A stretch of 64,000 nucleotides of DNA from Actinacidiphila rubida. Lineage in GTDB: Bacteria > Actinomycetota > Actinomycetes > Streptomycetales > Streptomycetaceae. Numbering within the stretch: the stretch's first letter is position 1; every line of letters starts with the position of its first letter. The notes beneath the pieces are model-generated. The model was not told the origin of the DNA and ran no database searches. It saw only the letters and a program-made list of their open reading frames with translations. The stretch is from positions 62,001 to 126,000 of the forward strand of contig NZ_FODD01000011.1 of assembly GCF_900110255.1 (NCBI RefSeq), written 5' to 3'. Made by a program: the position numbers and the translations under genes. Below, piece by piece: positions 7,355-15,013 of this stretch.

Positions 7355-7735
7355 ATGAGCACTGTGGAGCTGACCAAGGAGAACTTCGACGAGGTCGTTT
7401 CCTCCAACGACTTCGTCCTCATCGACTTCTGGGCCGCCTGGTGCGGCCCGTGCCGGATGTTCGCCCCGGTGTACGACAAGGCGTCGGAGAAGCACGGCGA
7501 CCTGGTGTTCGCCAAGGTCGACACGGAGGCGCAGCCGGAGCTGGCGGCCGCCTTCCAGATCCAGTCGATCCCGACGCTGATGATCGTCCGCGACAATGTC
7601 GCGGTGTTCGCGCAGCCGGGCGCCCTTCCCGAGCCGGCCCTGGAGGACGTGATCTCCCAGGCCCGCGCCCTCGACATGGACGAGGTGCGCAAGTCGGTGG
7701 CCGAGGCCCAGGCCCAGGGGCAGACCGGGGAGTGA
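7355..7735 (+). CDS. trxA: Thioredoxin
   Basis: A 126-residue cytoplasmic thioredoxin. The redox motif WCGPC is at residues 29-33 within VLIDFWAAWCGPCRMF, and the cis-proline region is SIPTLMIV. The usual fold covers residues 1-105; the last 20 residues (DEVRKSVAEAQAQGQTGE) are an extra hydrophilic tail. It reduces protein disulfides using electrons from thioredoxin reductase, which is not encoded here. The ATG at 7355 follows a G-run. The symbol is generic because streptomycetes carry several thioredoxins. A strong hairpin terminator follows at 7798-7823. Confidence 0.9.
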   Translation: MSTVELTKENFDEVVSSNDFVLIDFWAAWCGPCRMFAPVYDKASEKHGDLVFAKVDTEAQPELAAAFQIQSIPTLMIVRDNVAVFAQPGALPEPALEDVISQARALDMDEVRKSVAEAQAQGQTGE

Positions 7736-7797
7736 CCCTCCTCCCCGCGCCCTGAGGTCCTCCCCTCGCACCGAGGGTCAGCCCTCCCCCGCTGCTC

Positions 7798-7823
7798 GCG
7801 GCCCCGGTCGGCACCGGGGCCGC
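7798..7823 (+). terminator. Hairpin terminator after thioredoxin
   Basis: GCGGCCCCGG and CCGGGGCCGC form a perfect 10-base stem around a 6-base loop, 63 bases after the thioredoxin stop. There is no U-tract, as is common in streptomycete terminators. Confidence 0.7.
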
Positions 7824-7848
7824 TGTCAGTGCCGCCGGTTACTGTCGC

Positions 7849-9567
7849 GTGGTGGCTACAGCTGTCGCCGGTGGCGTGCGGATCGCGGTGGCCCCGGACC
7901 CGGTCGGGTCCGGGGGCCGGCTGCGCGTGCTCGCCGAGGACGGCGGCCCGGCCTCCCCGGTGCAGGGCGTGCCCGATCTGGCGGCCGAGGTGGCCCGGCG
8001 GGAGGCCCTGGAGCGCCCGCGCTGGGTGTGGGCGGCCACCGACGAGGTCTACCCGTGGCTGCTGGACCGCGCCGCGGTGCGGCCCGCGCGCTGCCATGAC
8101 GTGAAACTCGTGGAGTCGCTGCTGCTCGGCCAGGAGGCCCGGCACCGGCGGCCCCGCTCGCTGGGCGCCGCCTGGGCGCGCCTGCACGACCGGCCGGAAC
8201 CCCCCGACGCGCCGGAGCCCGGGGCGGACGACCAGCCGGTGCTCTTCGCCGCCGACCGCCACCATCTGCCGCCTGGCACCGACCTCCTGGACGCACTGGT
8301 CGCGGTGCACGCCGCGCAACTGCGCCGGATCGCCGACGGCCCGCACCCCGAGCGGATGCGGCTGCTGTGCGCGGCGGAGTCCGCGGGCGCGCTGGCCGCG
8401 CTCGAGATGGGGCGCGAGGGCCTGCCGTGGAGCGCGGCCGTGCACGACGAGCTGCTGACCGGCCTGCTGGGGCCCCGGCCCGCCGCGGGCGCGCGGCCCG
8501 CGGTGCTCGGCGAGATGACGTTGCGCCTGCAGGAACTGCTGGGCCGCCCGGTCAACCCCGACTCCCCCGCGCAGATGCTGCCGGCGTTCGCCCGGGTCGG
8601 CGTCCCCCTGCACTCGACCCGGTCGTACGAGCTGCGGTCGGTGGACCATCCGGCCGCCGCGCTGTTCCTGCGCTACAAGGAGCTGTCCCGGATCCACGCG
8701 GCGCACGGCTGGGCGTGGCGGGAGAGCTGGGTGCGCGGCGGCCGCTTCCGTCCCGAGTACGTGGTCGGCGGAGTGGTGTCCGGCCGGTGGGCGACCCGCG
8801 GCGGCGGTGCGCTGCAGATCCCGCGGCTGCTGCGGTCGGCCGTCGTCGCCGATCCCGGGTACCGCCTGGTGGTCGCGGACGCCGGGCAGCTGGAGCCGCG
8901 GGTGCTGGCCGCGATGTCCGGCGACAAGGGTCTGGCGCGGGCCGCGGCCGCGGGCGATCTCTACGCGGCCCTGGCGCAGGACGCGTTCGGCGGCGACCGG
9001 CCGCGCGCCAAGATCGGCCTGCTGGCCGCGATGTACGGGCAGACCAGTGGCGAGGCGGGGCAGTTGCTCGCGGTGATGCGGCGCCGGTTCCCCGCGGCGC
9101 TGGCGCTGGTGGAGTCGGCGGCCAGGACCGGGGAGGCCGGCGGCATCGTCAGGTCGCAGCTGGGCCGTACCTCGCCCGCCCCGTCGGCGGAACGCTTCTT
9201 CGCCGAAGGGGGCGAGGGCGGCGACGGCGGTGCGGACCCCGGCGACGCCGCGTCGCCGGACCGCCGGGCGGCCCGCTCGTGGGGGCGCTTCACCCGCAAC
9301 TTCGTGATCCAGGCCAGTGCGTCGGACTGGGCGCTGGCCATGCTGGCGGCGCTGCGGCGGCGGCTGGCGGAGATCGGCCCGGCGCCGCGGCTGGTGTTCT
9401 TCCAGCACGACGAGGTCATCGTGCACACCCCGCTGGACCTCGCGCCCCGCGTGGAGGCGGCGGTGACGGCGGCGGGCGAGGAGGCCCGCCGCCTGGTGTT
9501 CGGCCCGACGCCCGTCCCGATCCCGCTGCAGACGCACGCCGTGGAGTGCTACGCGGACGCCAAGTAG
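7849..9567 (+). CDS. PolA-like bifunctional 3'-5' exonuclease/DNA polymerase
   Basis: A 572-residue family-A DNA polymerase without the 5'-nuclease domain. Polymerase motif A is DAGQLEPRVLAAM (Asp344; Gln and Glu kept). Motif B is RAKIGLLAAMYGQTSGEA, with the Lys and Tyr-Gly of the O-helix. Motif C is FFQHDEVIVHTP (His-Asp-Glu, about 520-522). The N-terminal ~230 residues correspond to a degenerate exonuclease-like region. It is probably an accessory polymerase beside a full-length PolA elsewhere. Two adjacent GTG codons (7849, 7852) are possible starts. TACTGT at 7840-7845 could be a -10 element, which would make the message leaderless. Confidence 0.85.
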   Translation: MVATAVAGGVRIAVAPDPVGSGGRLRVLAEDGGPASPVQGVPDLAAEVARREALERPRWVWAATDEVYPWLLDRAAVRPARCHDVKLVESLLLGQEARHRRPRSLGAAWARLHDRPEPPDAPEPGADDQPVLFAADRHHLPPGTDLLDALVAVHAAQLRRIADGPHPERMRLLCAAESAGALAALEMGREGLPWSAAVHDELLTGLLGPRPAAGARPAVLGEMTLRLQELLGRPVNPDSPAQMLPAFARVGVPLHSTRSYELRSVDHPAAALFLRYKELSRIHAAHGWAWRESWVRGGRFRPEYVVGGVVSGRWATRGGGALQIPRLLRSAVVADPGYRLVVADAGQLEPRVLAAMSGDKGLARAAAAGDLYAALAQDAFGGDRPRAKIGLLAAMYGQTSGEAGQLLAVMRRRFPAALALVESAARTGEAGGIVRSQLGRTSPAPSAERFFAEGGEGGDGGADPGDAASPDRRAARSWGRFTRNFVIQASASDWALAMLAALRRRLAEIGPAPRLVFFQHDEVIVHTPLDLAPRVEAAVTAAGEEARRLVFGPTPVPIPLQTHAVECYADAK

Positions 9568-9574
9568 CGCGCGG

Positions 9575-9601
9575 GGGCCCGGCGGTGGCGCCGCCGGGCC
9601 C
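9575..9601. terminator. Bidirectional hairpin between convergent genes
   Basis: GGGCCCGGCGG and CCGCCGGGCCC form a perfect 11-base stem with a TGGCG loop in the 40 bases between the polymerase stop and the convergent lipoprotein stop. It can serve both transcripts. Confidence 0.75.
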
Positions 9602-9607
9602 GACCGG

Positions 9608-9826
9608 TCACTTGTCGGCCGACGCGTCCTTGTCCGCGGCCGAGGCCGCCGAGTCGGCGTCGTCCACGAGCTTCTTCATGTGGGCGAGGTCCGAGGCCGA
9701 CGGCGCCGACGGCGAGGCGTTGCCCGAGCCGTCGGTGGTGGTGCCATGGTGGGCGCAGCCGCCGAGCACGGCGACGGCCAGTGCGGCCGCCGGCAGCAGC
9801 GCGGCCGCCCGGAGCCGGCGGGTCAC
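9608..9826 (-). CDS. Small putative lipoprotein
   Basis: A 72-residue exported protein. A basic start (TRRLRAA) and hydrophobic core lead to the lipobox LGGC at about residues 21-24, so it should be lipid-anchored. The mature part is Ser/Asp/Ala-rich and ends with an acidic DADSAASAADKDASADK tail. The GTG start at 9826 overlaps the TGA of the upstream secreted-protein gene by 4 bases (GTGA), which indicates translational coupling and supports both genes. I know no family for it. It may act with its partner at the cell surface. Confidence 0.75.
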   Translation of the reverse strand: MTRRLRAAALLPAAALAVAVLGGCAHHGTTTDGSGNASPSAPSASDLAHMKKLVDDADSAASAADKDASADK

Positions 9827-10254
9827 TTCGACTTCCCCCCGTTGGTGAAGTGCTGGGTGCCGCACCAGGTACGGACGGCGTCCAGGTCGGAGCTGCGCTG
9901 GTTGAGCGTCGGCACCAGCGACTTGCGGAACGTCAGCCGGTCCGACAGGAACTTCGCCACGGCGGTGTCGCCCTTGGCGTTCGCGTTGTCCACGCGCTTC
10001 TGCAGCCGGGCGACGGAACCGATCTCGGTGTCCGGGCCGTTCAGGCGCTGCAGCGCGCGGTCGATGCGCGCGTCGATCTTGGGCACGCGCTTGCACAGGG
10101 CCCGCGCGCCGTCCCCGGTCGGGGCCTTCGCCGCGGCCTTCGGCGTGGACGCGGTCGCGCCGGTGTCGGCCGCGGCGCTGCCCGCGGCGGTGAGCAGGGC
10201 GGCGGCGATCGCCGCGGTCACCGCGACGGCGCTGCGCGTACGGGTGGTGCGCAT
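9823..10254 (-). CDS. Putative secreted protein, coupled to a lipoprotein
   Basis: A 143-residue protein with a clear Sec signal peptide (RTTRTRSAVAVTAAIAAALL, cleavage near AAADTG at about residue 30). The mature part is alpha-helical and charged, with two cysteines (ALCKRV and TWCGTQ) that could form a disulfide. The ATG at 10254 follows GGAGG; an upstream in-frame ATG at 10272 lacks a site. The downstream lipoprotein start overlaps its stop. It does not match a family I recognise; helix-rich secreted streptomycete proteins of this size are usually annotated as hypothetical. Confidence 0.8.
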   Translation of the reverse strand: MRTTRTRSAVAVTAAIAAALLTAAGSAAADTGATASTPKAAAKAPTGDGARALCKRVPKIDARIDRALQRLNGPDTEIGSVARLQKRVDNANAKGDTAVAKFLSDRLTFRKSLVPTLNQRSSDLDAVRTWCGTQHFTNGGKSK

Positions 10255-10446
10255 CAGGTCCTCCCTCGTCATCCGGCACCGCACCCACGCGGCGCCGCTT
10301 CGTCCCGGAGGGTAGGAACGCTCTTTGTGGAAACCTTGTGGTCCCCGCGACGGTCGGGAGACGGGCGCCCCCGGCCCCACGCGCCTTCGGCCGGCCCCGT
10401 CGCGCGGTCCGCCCCACCGGCACGGGCCACCCCGTAGCGTGGACGC

Positions 10447-10968
10447 ATGATCGTATGGCTCAACGGCACGCACGGCGCGGGCAAGACGACGACCAGTGCT
10501 CTCGTACAGCAACTGCTACCGGATTCGCGGGTGTTCGACGCCGAGAAGGTCGGCGAGACGTTGATGGACATCAGGCCGGGGCTGCCCTCGACGGACAACT
10601 TCCAGCACTGGCCGCCGTGGCGGCCGCTCGTGGTCGAGACCGCGCGCCGCGTGCTCGACTACACCGGCGGCACTCTGGTGATCCCGATGACGGTCCTGGT
10701 CGAGGAGTACTGGCGCGAGATCAGCGCCGGCCTCGCCCGGTACGAGGTTCCGGTACGGCACTTCGTGCTCCACGCCGATCAGGACACCCTGCGCGGACGC
10801 ATCGAGGGGGACACCGTCCTCGGACCGTCCGCGTTCCGTCTCGCCTACCTCGAGCCCTACGCCGAGGCGGCCCGCACGTGGCTGCACGACGAGGCCGAGG
10901 TCGTCGACACCACGCGGATCACGCCCGCCCAGGCCGCCGAGCGGATCGCCGGCGCCGTGCGGGGGTGA
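10447..10968 (+). CDS. TmrB-like P-loop ATP-binding protein
   Basis: A 173-residue nucleoside-kinase-like protein. The P-loop NGTHGAGKTTTS is at residues 6-17, immediately after strand MIVWL. A later DT-rich strand (EVVDTTRITPAQAAERI) is typical of the TmrB-like group, some of which protect against tunicamycin. The true substrate is unknown. TAGCGT at 10435-10440 lies 6 bases before the ATG and no ribosome-binding site is visible, so the transcript may be leaderless. It converges on the histidine kinase gene. Confidence 0.8.
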   Translation: MIVWLNGTHGAGKTTTSALVQQLLPDSRVFDAEKVGETLMDIRPGLPSTDNFQHWPPWRPLVVETARRVLDYTGGTLVIPMTVLVEEYWREISAGLARYEVPVRHFVLHADQDTLRGRIEGDTVLGPSAFRLAYLEPYAEAARTWLHDEAEVVDTTRITPAQAAERIAGAVRG

Positions 10969-11016
10969 GGCTCGCCCCCCGCGTCGTCCCGTGGGGCCTG
11001 TCTCATGGGGCCCGTC

Positions 11017-12480
11017 TCACGGTGCCGGCGTCGGTGCCGGGAGCCAGGCGCGGTGGGTGGGCAGGGAGTGGGGGGCGGAGGGGCGGGGCAGCAGGACCGC
11101 GATGTGGGCGCCGGGGGTGCCGTCGGGGCGGTCGGTGACGGTGACGGTGCCGCCGTGCAGGGCGATCTGCTGGGCGACGAGGGTGAGTCCGAGGCCGGAG
11201 CCGGGGCTGTCCGGGCCGCGCCGGAAGCGCTGGAAGATCTCGCCCCGGGCGTCGGCGGGGATGCCGGGGCCGTGGTCGGAGACGGTCAGGCACAGCGCCG
11301 CGGGGTCGGCGGCCGGGCGCAGGACGACCTCGATCCTGGCGGACCCGTCGGGGTTCGCGCCGTGCAGGGCCGCGTTGGTCAGCAGGTTGTCGACGGCCGA
11401 GCGGAGCCCCGGCGGCCAGGCGTGCACGACGCAACCGGGCGCGCTGTCCACGGCGACCCGGGCGGCGGGCCGCTCCCGGCGCAGGTCGGTGACCGCGGCC
11501 TCCAGCAGGTCCGCGAGGTCGACCGGGGCGAACGCGTCGGCCTCCACCAGGTCGCCCTGGGCGAGGGTGCGCAGCATGACCAGCAGCCCGAGCAGCCGTT
11601 CGTGCTCGGCCCGCAGGTCGGCGATGATCTCGCCGCGCTCCTCCCGGCCCGGCTCGGGCGTGCCGTCGAGCACGTCGAGGTTGATCCGCATACTCATCAG
11701 CGGGGTGCGCAGCTCGTGGGACGCGGCGGCGGAGAAGGAGCGGGCGGTGGCCAGCGCCTCGGCGGTGCGGGCGGCCTGCTCGTCGTAGCGGGCCAGCACG
11801 GTCTGCAGGGTGCGGGCGAGGGCGTCGATCTCGGGGATGCGGGTGGGGGTGTGCTCCAGCCGGTTCGCGCTGCTCCGCGGGTCGATCCCGCCGGCGCGGC
11901 GCTGCAGTGCGAGCAGCGGGCGGGCGAACCGCGTGGCCGTCGCCCAGGCAGCGAGGCCGGCGACGGGCGCGGTGAGCACGGCCACGGTCAGGATCCGGCG
12001 GCGCACCTGGCCGATCTGCGCCTGGCCGGCGGTGTCGCTGGAGAACAGCCACAGGGTGCCGGACACCGACGGGCGGGTCACGGACAGGGGCTCGGCGAGC
12101 ACCCGCCAACTGCGGCCGCCGTCGGGCACGGTGACCGGGCGGAGCGCCGCGGCCGTGGCCGGCAGGGTCACCGTCGCCTTGGGCTGCGGTCCGCCGGACA
12201 CGGTGCCGTCGGGTCCGGTGACGCGGATGCCGAGGTCGAGCGCGGAGGTGAACAGCCGCCGCTGCCTGGCCTGTTCGACGCTCGCCGGCCGGTCGTTGGC
12301 CATCGCGCGCAGCAGGTTGCGGGCCTCGGGCAGGACGGCCGCGGCCCGCTGCCGCAGGTGCGCGTCGCTCTGCGCGTGCACGTCGCGGGTGACCAGCCGG
12401 ACCATGATCCAGCCGGATGCGAGCACGAGCAGCGGCACGAGGACGCCGACGGCCAGGGCGATGCGGGTGGACAGCCTCAT
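11017..12480 (-). CDS. Sensor histidine kinase
   Basis: A 487-residue membrane kinase. TM1 is at about residues 8-30, an extracytoplasmic sensor reaches to about 165, and TM2 is at about 165-190, followed by a HAMP linker. The dimerisation/H-box is FSAAASHELRTPLMSMR. The ATPase domain has the N-box DNLLTNAALHG, the G1 box DHGPGIP and the G2 region GSGLGLTLVAQQIA. It autophosphorylates on the His of SHELRTP and passes phosphate to the upstream OmpR-type regulator. Its ATG overlaps that gene's TGA by 4 bases. The ligand is unknown. Confidence 0.93.
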   Translation of the reverse strand: MRLSTRIALAVGVLVPLLVLASGWIMVRLVTRDVHAQSDAHLRQRAAAVLPEARNLLRAMANDRPASVEQARQRRLFTSALDLGIRVTGPDGTVSGGPQPKATVTLPATAAALRPVTVPDGGRSWRVLAEPLSVTRPSVSGTLWLFSSDTAGQAQIGQVRRRILTVAVLTAPVAGLAAWATATRFARPLLALQRRAGGIDPRSSANRLEHTPTRIPEIDALARTLQTVLARYDEQAARTAEALATARSFSAAASHELRTPLMSMRINLDVLDGTPEPGREERGEIIADLRAEHERLLGLLVMLRTLAQGDLVEADAFAPVDLADLLEAAVTDLRRERPAARVAVDSAPGCVVHAWPPGLRSAVDNLLTNAALHGANPDGSARIEVVLRPAADPAALCLTVSDHGPGIPADARGEIFQRFRRGPDSPGSGLGLTLVAQQIALHGGTVTVTDRPDGTPGAHIAVLLPRPSAPHSLPTHRAWLPAPTPAP

Positions 12481-13286
12481 GACGCGCCTCCCGCCGGGGC
12501 GGGGCCGGGGCCGCCGCCGGTTGCCGGCGCGCTCCCCGGTCCCGCCGCGCCCGCGTCCTCGGCCGCGGGCCGCAGCACGAACCCGACGCCCCGCACGGTG
12601 TGCAGGATGCGCGGCCGTCCGCCGGCCTCCAGCTTGCGTCGCAGGTAGCTCACGAAGGTGTCGACGGCGTCGGTGCGCACGTCGAAGTCGTAGCCCCAGA
12701 CGCGGTCGAGGAGCTGGTCGCGGGTGAGGACGAGCCCGGAGTTGCGGGCCAGCACCTCCAGCAGTTCGAACTCGCGCCGGGTGAGGTCGAGCGCCTCGCC
12801 GTCGCGGGACGCGGTGCGGGCCGCCGGGTCGAGCACCAGCCCGCAGGCACGCACCTGGTCGTCGGGGCGGGGCGGGCGCCGGCGCAGCAGGGCGTCCAGC
12901 CGCAGGACCAGTTCCTCCAGGGCGAAGGGCTTGACGAGGTAGTCGTCGGCGCCGGCCTGCAGGCCCGCGACGCGGTCGGCGACCTCGTCCAGCGCGGACA
13001 GCACCAGCACGGGCAGGTCGCTGCCGCTCCCGCGGAGGGTGCGGCAGACCTCGATGCCGTCGACGTCCGGCATGGAGATGTCCAGCACCAGCACGTCCGG
13101 CGGGGTGCGTTCCAGCAGGTCGAGCGCCGCCGCTCCGCCGGCCGCCTCGGTCACCGCGAAGCCGCGCAGCCGCAGCGCGCGGCCGAGCGACCGGCGGATC
13201 GCGGCATCGTCATCCACCACCAGGACCCGGCCGCCACCGGCCCGGTCCGCCGCGGCTGACGCCGCCTGACTCGGTATCCCTGTCAC
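12477..13286 (-). CDS. OmpR-family response regulator
   Basis: A 269-residue regulator. The receiver domain (about residues 20-135) contains the acidic pair VDDD, the phosphorylated Asp in VLVLDISMPDVDG and the conserved Lys in YLVKPF. The C-terminal winged-helix domain has LTRREFELLEVLARN and ends ILHTVRGVGFVLR. The last 25 residues are a Gly/Pro/Ala-rich extension. The GTG at 13286 is chosen because GGAGGTG precedes it. It is first in a two-gene operon with the kinase, and its ribosome-binding site overlaps a long hairpin (13296-13358). Confidence 0.92.
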   Translation of the reverse strand: MTGIPSQAASAAADRAGGGRVLVVDDDAAIRRSLGRALRLRGFAVTEAAGGAAALDLLERTPPDVLVLDISMPDVDGIEVCRTLRGSGSDLPVLVLSALDEVADRVAGLQAGADDYLVKPFALEELVLRLDALLRRRPPRPDDQVRACGLVLDPAARTASRDGEALDLTRREFELLEVLARNSGLVLTRDQLLDRVWGYDFDVRTDAVDTFVSYLRRKLEAGGRPRILHTVRGVGFVLRPAAEDAGAAGPGSAPATGGGPGPAPAGGAS

Positions 13287-13295
13287 CGAACACAC

Positions 13296-13358
13296 CTCCG
13301 CTCCCCGGCCGCACATGGTTGCATCGCGGGAACCATGCTGCACGGCCGGGGAGCGGAG
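13296..13358 (-). terminator. Long hairpin between chitinase and response-regulator genes
   Basis: CTCCGCTCCCCGGCCG (13296-13311) and CGGCCGGGGAGCGGAG (13343-13358) pair perfectly over 16 bases, with a further inner pair CATGGTT/AACCATG. It lies 30 bases after the chitinase stop, so it can terminate that message. Its 3' arm on the minus strand also covers part of the GGAGGTG ribosome-binding site of the response regulator, so it could limit that gene's translation from a read-through message. Confidence 0.75.
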
Positions 13359-13387
13359 AGTCCTCCCCAGGGGGTGCCGGCCGGGTC

Positions 13388-14788
13388 TCAGCCGGTGTAC
13401 TGGGCGAAGGTCCGGGTGAAGTCCCAGGCGTTCTGGGACACGCCGGAGCAGGTGTCGTCGTTCGGGTAGGCACCGGGGCACGGCCGGTCCCGGTTGGCCG
13501 ACCAGAAGGTCAGCCGGGCCAGGTGGTGGGCCTGGGCGTACGCGAGGATGGTCCGGAAGTCGTTCACCGTGACCGTCTCGTTGTTGTCGGTGATGCCGTT
13601 CATCGACGAGATGCCGCTGTGCCGGTAGGCGGTGTCGTCGCTGTAGCCGTAGGCGCTCTTGAGCGCGTTCTTCAGGCCCTCGGCGGCCTGTGTGGTGAGG
13701 TTGCCCATGTTCTGGCCGGCGCCGCCGAAGTCGAACGGCATGATCGTCCAGGCGTCGACGGTGAGGCCCGAGGAGGCGGCCCGGTTGATCAGGCTGGTGT
13801 CGGGGCCGGTCTGGCCGGTGCCGATGGTGACGTAGACGGCGAGGCCCGGGTTGTTCGCCTTGACGGTCTTGAGCGCGTCGACGGTGCGCTGCTGGACGGT
13901 GCCGTTGCTGTAGGCGTCGGCCTCGATGTCGATGTCGATGGCCTTGAGGCCGTAGGCGCTGATCACCTTCTGGTAGGCGGCGGCGAGTTCGCCCGCGCTG
14001 GAGCAGGAGGACTCCAGCTTGTTGCCGCTGTAGCCGCCGAAGGAGGGCACCACGTCGCCGCCGGCGGCCCTGACCTTGGTGATGGTGCTCTGGTCGACGC
14101 CGCCGGTCAGCGCCCGGCCGCCGTCCCACTGGGGGTTGCAGTAGCCGTTGCTCAGGACGAAGGCGAGGGTGAACCACTTGACGCCGGTGGCGTTCATGAC
14201 CGTGGTGGGGTCGGGCGGGTTGCCCCAGCCGTTGTAGAGGTAGGGCGCGACGGCCTGCACGCCGCTGGGCGGCGGGGTGGTGCCGCCGCCGGTGGGCAGC
14301 GTCCACTTCTGGTTGGCGCCGCCGGTGCAGTCCCAGATCTGCAGCCGGGTGCCGTTGGCGGAGCTGGGGCCGGTGGCGTCGAGGCAGCGGCCGGACTGCG
14401 GGTTGACCAGCTGGCCGTTGCTCGCGGTCCACTTCTGCGCGGCGGTGCCGTTGCAGTCGTAGAGCTGGATCTGGGTGCCGTTGGCGGTGCCGGCCGCGGT
14501 GATGTCCATGCACTTGCCGAGCGCCCGCAGGGTGCCGTCCGAACTGACCGTCCAGTTCTGCGCGTTGGTGCCGTTGCAGTCGTACAGCTGGATGGCCGTG
14601 CCGTTGGCGCTGCTCGCCGCGGCGACGTCGACGCACTTGCCGCCGTAGCCGGTGATCGCGCCGGCGGGGTCGGCGCCCGCGGCCTGGGTGACGCCGAGGG
14701 TGCCCACGACCACGCCGCCGGCCAGGGCGGCGGCGAGCAGGGTGAGCGGGCGGGGCCGGCGGGGCCGGCGGGAGGCTGGTTCCGACAC
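13388..14788 (-). CDS. Secreted GH18 chitinase with N-terminal ricin-type lectin domain
   Basis: A 466-residue secreted enzyme. The signal peptide is LTLLAAALAGGVVVGTLGV, with cleavage near residue 38. A ricin-B-type (CBM13) beta-trefoil at about residues 40-170 has three QLYDCNGT/QIWDCTG repeats. After a Gly/Thr/Pro linker comes the GH18 barrel. Its catalytic DxDxE motif is IDIDIEADA (Glu near 289), with the active-site strand VDAWTIMPFDFGG downstream. It should hydrolyse chitin or chitooligosaccharides outside the cell. The GTG at 14788 follows GAGGAG. The promoter at 14941-14991 closely matches that of the GH30 gene. Confidence 0.93.
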   Translation of the reverse strand: MSEPASRRPRRPRPLTLLAAALAGGVVVGTLGVTQAAGADPAGAITGYGGKCVDVAAASSANGTAIQLYDCNGTNAQNWTVSSDGTLRALGKCMDITAAGTANGTQIQLYDCNGTAAQKWTASNGQLVNPQSGRCLDATGPSSANGTRLQIWDCTGGANQKWTLPTGGGTTPPPSGVQAVAPYLYNGWGNPPDPTTVMNATGVKWFTLAFVLSNGYCNPQWDGGRALTGGVDQSTITKVRAAGGDVVPSFGGYSGNKLESSCSSAGELAAAYQKVISAYGLKAIDIDIEADAYSNGTVQQRTVDALKTVKANNPGLAVYVTIGTGQTGPDTSLINRAASSGLTVDAWTIMPFDFGGAGQNMGNLTTQAAEGLKNALKSAYGYSDDTAYRHSGISSMNGITDNNETVTVNDFRTILAYAQAHHLARLTFWSANRDRPCPGAYPNDDTCSGVSQNAWDFTRTFAQYTG

Positions 14789-14940
14789 GACGGGACTCCT
14801 CGGTGGGGGAACGGCTGGTGGGCGGGGGCGGCCGCACGCGGGCGCACGGTGGGTCCGTACCCCGGCTTCGGTCATGCCCCTGACAGATCCGATCCCGAGG
14901 GGATCCCGCGGCGACTCCGGGGATCCGTACGGGACTTACG

Positions 14941-14991
14941 TCACGTCTTAGTTCAGGACGTGATTTAAATCCCGCCACGGGGGGCCGTCAA
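14941..14991 (-). promoter_or_regulatory. Chitinase promoter and operator
   Basis: On the minus strand: -35 TTGACG (14986-14991), a 17-base spacer, -10 TTAAAT (14963-14968), then the inverted repeat TCACG-N13-CGTGA (14941-14963) over the expected start site. The same elements with identical spacings precede the GH30 gene at 18345-18395, and the -10 lies about 175 bases from the start codon in both. No DasR-type or 12-base chitinase direct repeat was seen. Confidence 0.7.
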
Positions 14992-15013
14992 TACTTCCGG
15001 CAAAGGTCCGTAC

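Noticed and set aside
13388-14788. DasR-type or ChiR-type operators for the chitinase
   Set aside because: No ACTGGTCTAGACCAGT-like site or 12-base chitinase direct repeat was found in the promoter. The adjacent two-component system is OmpR-type, not the NarL-type ChiS/ChiR.
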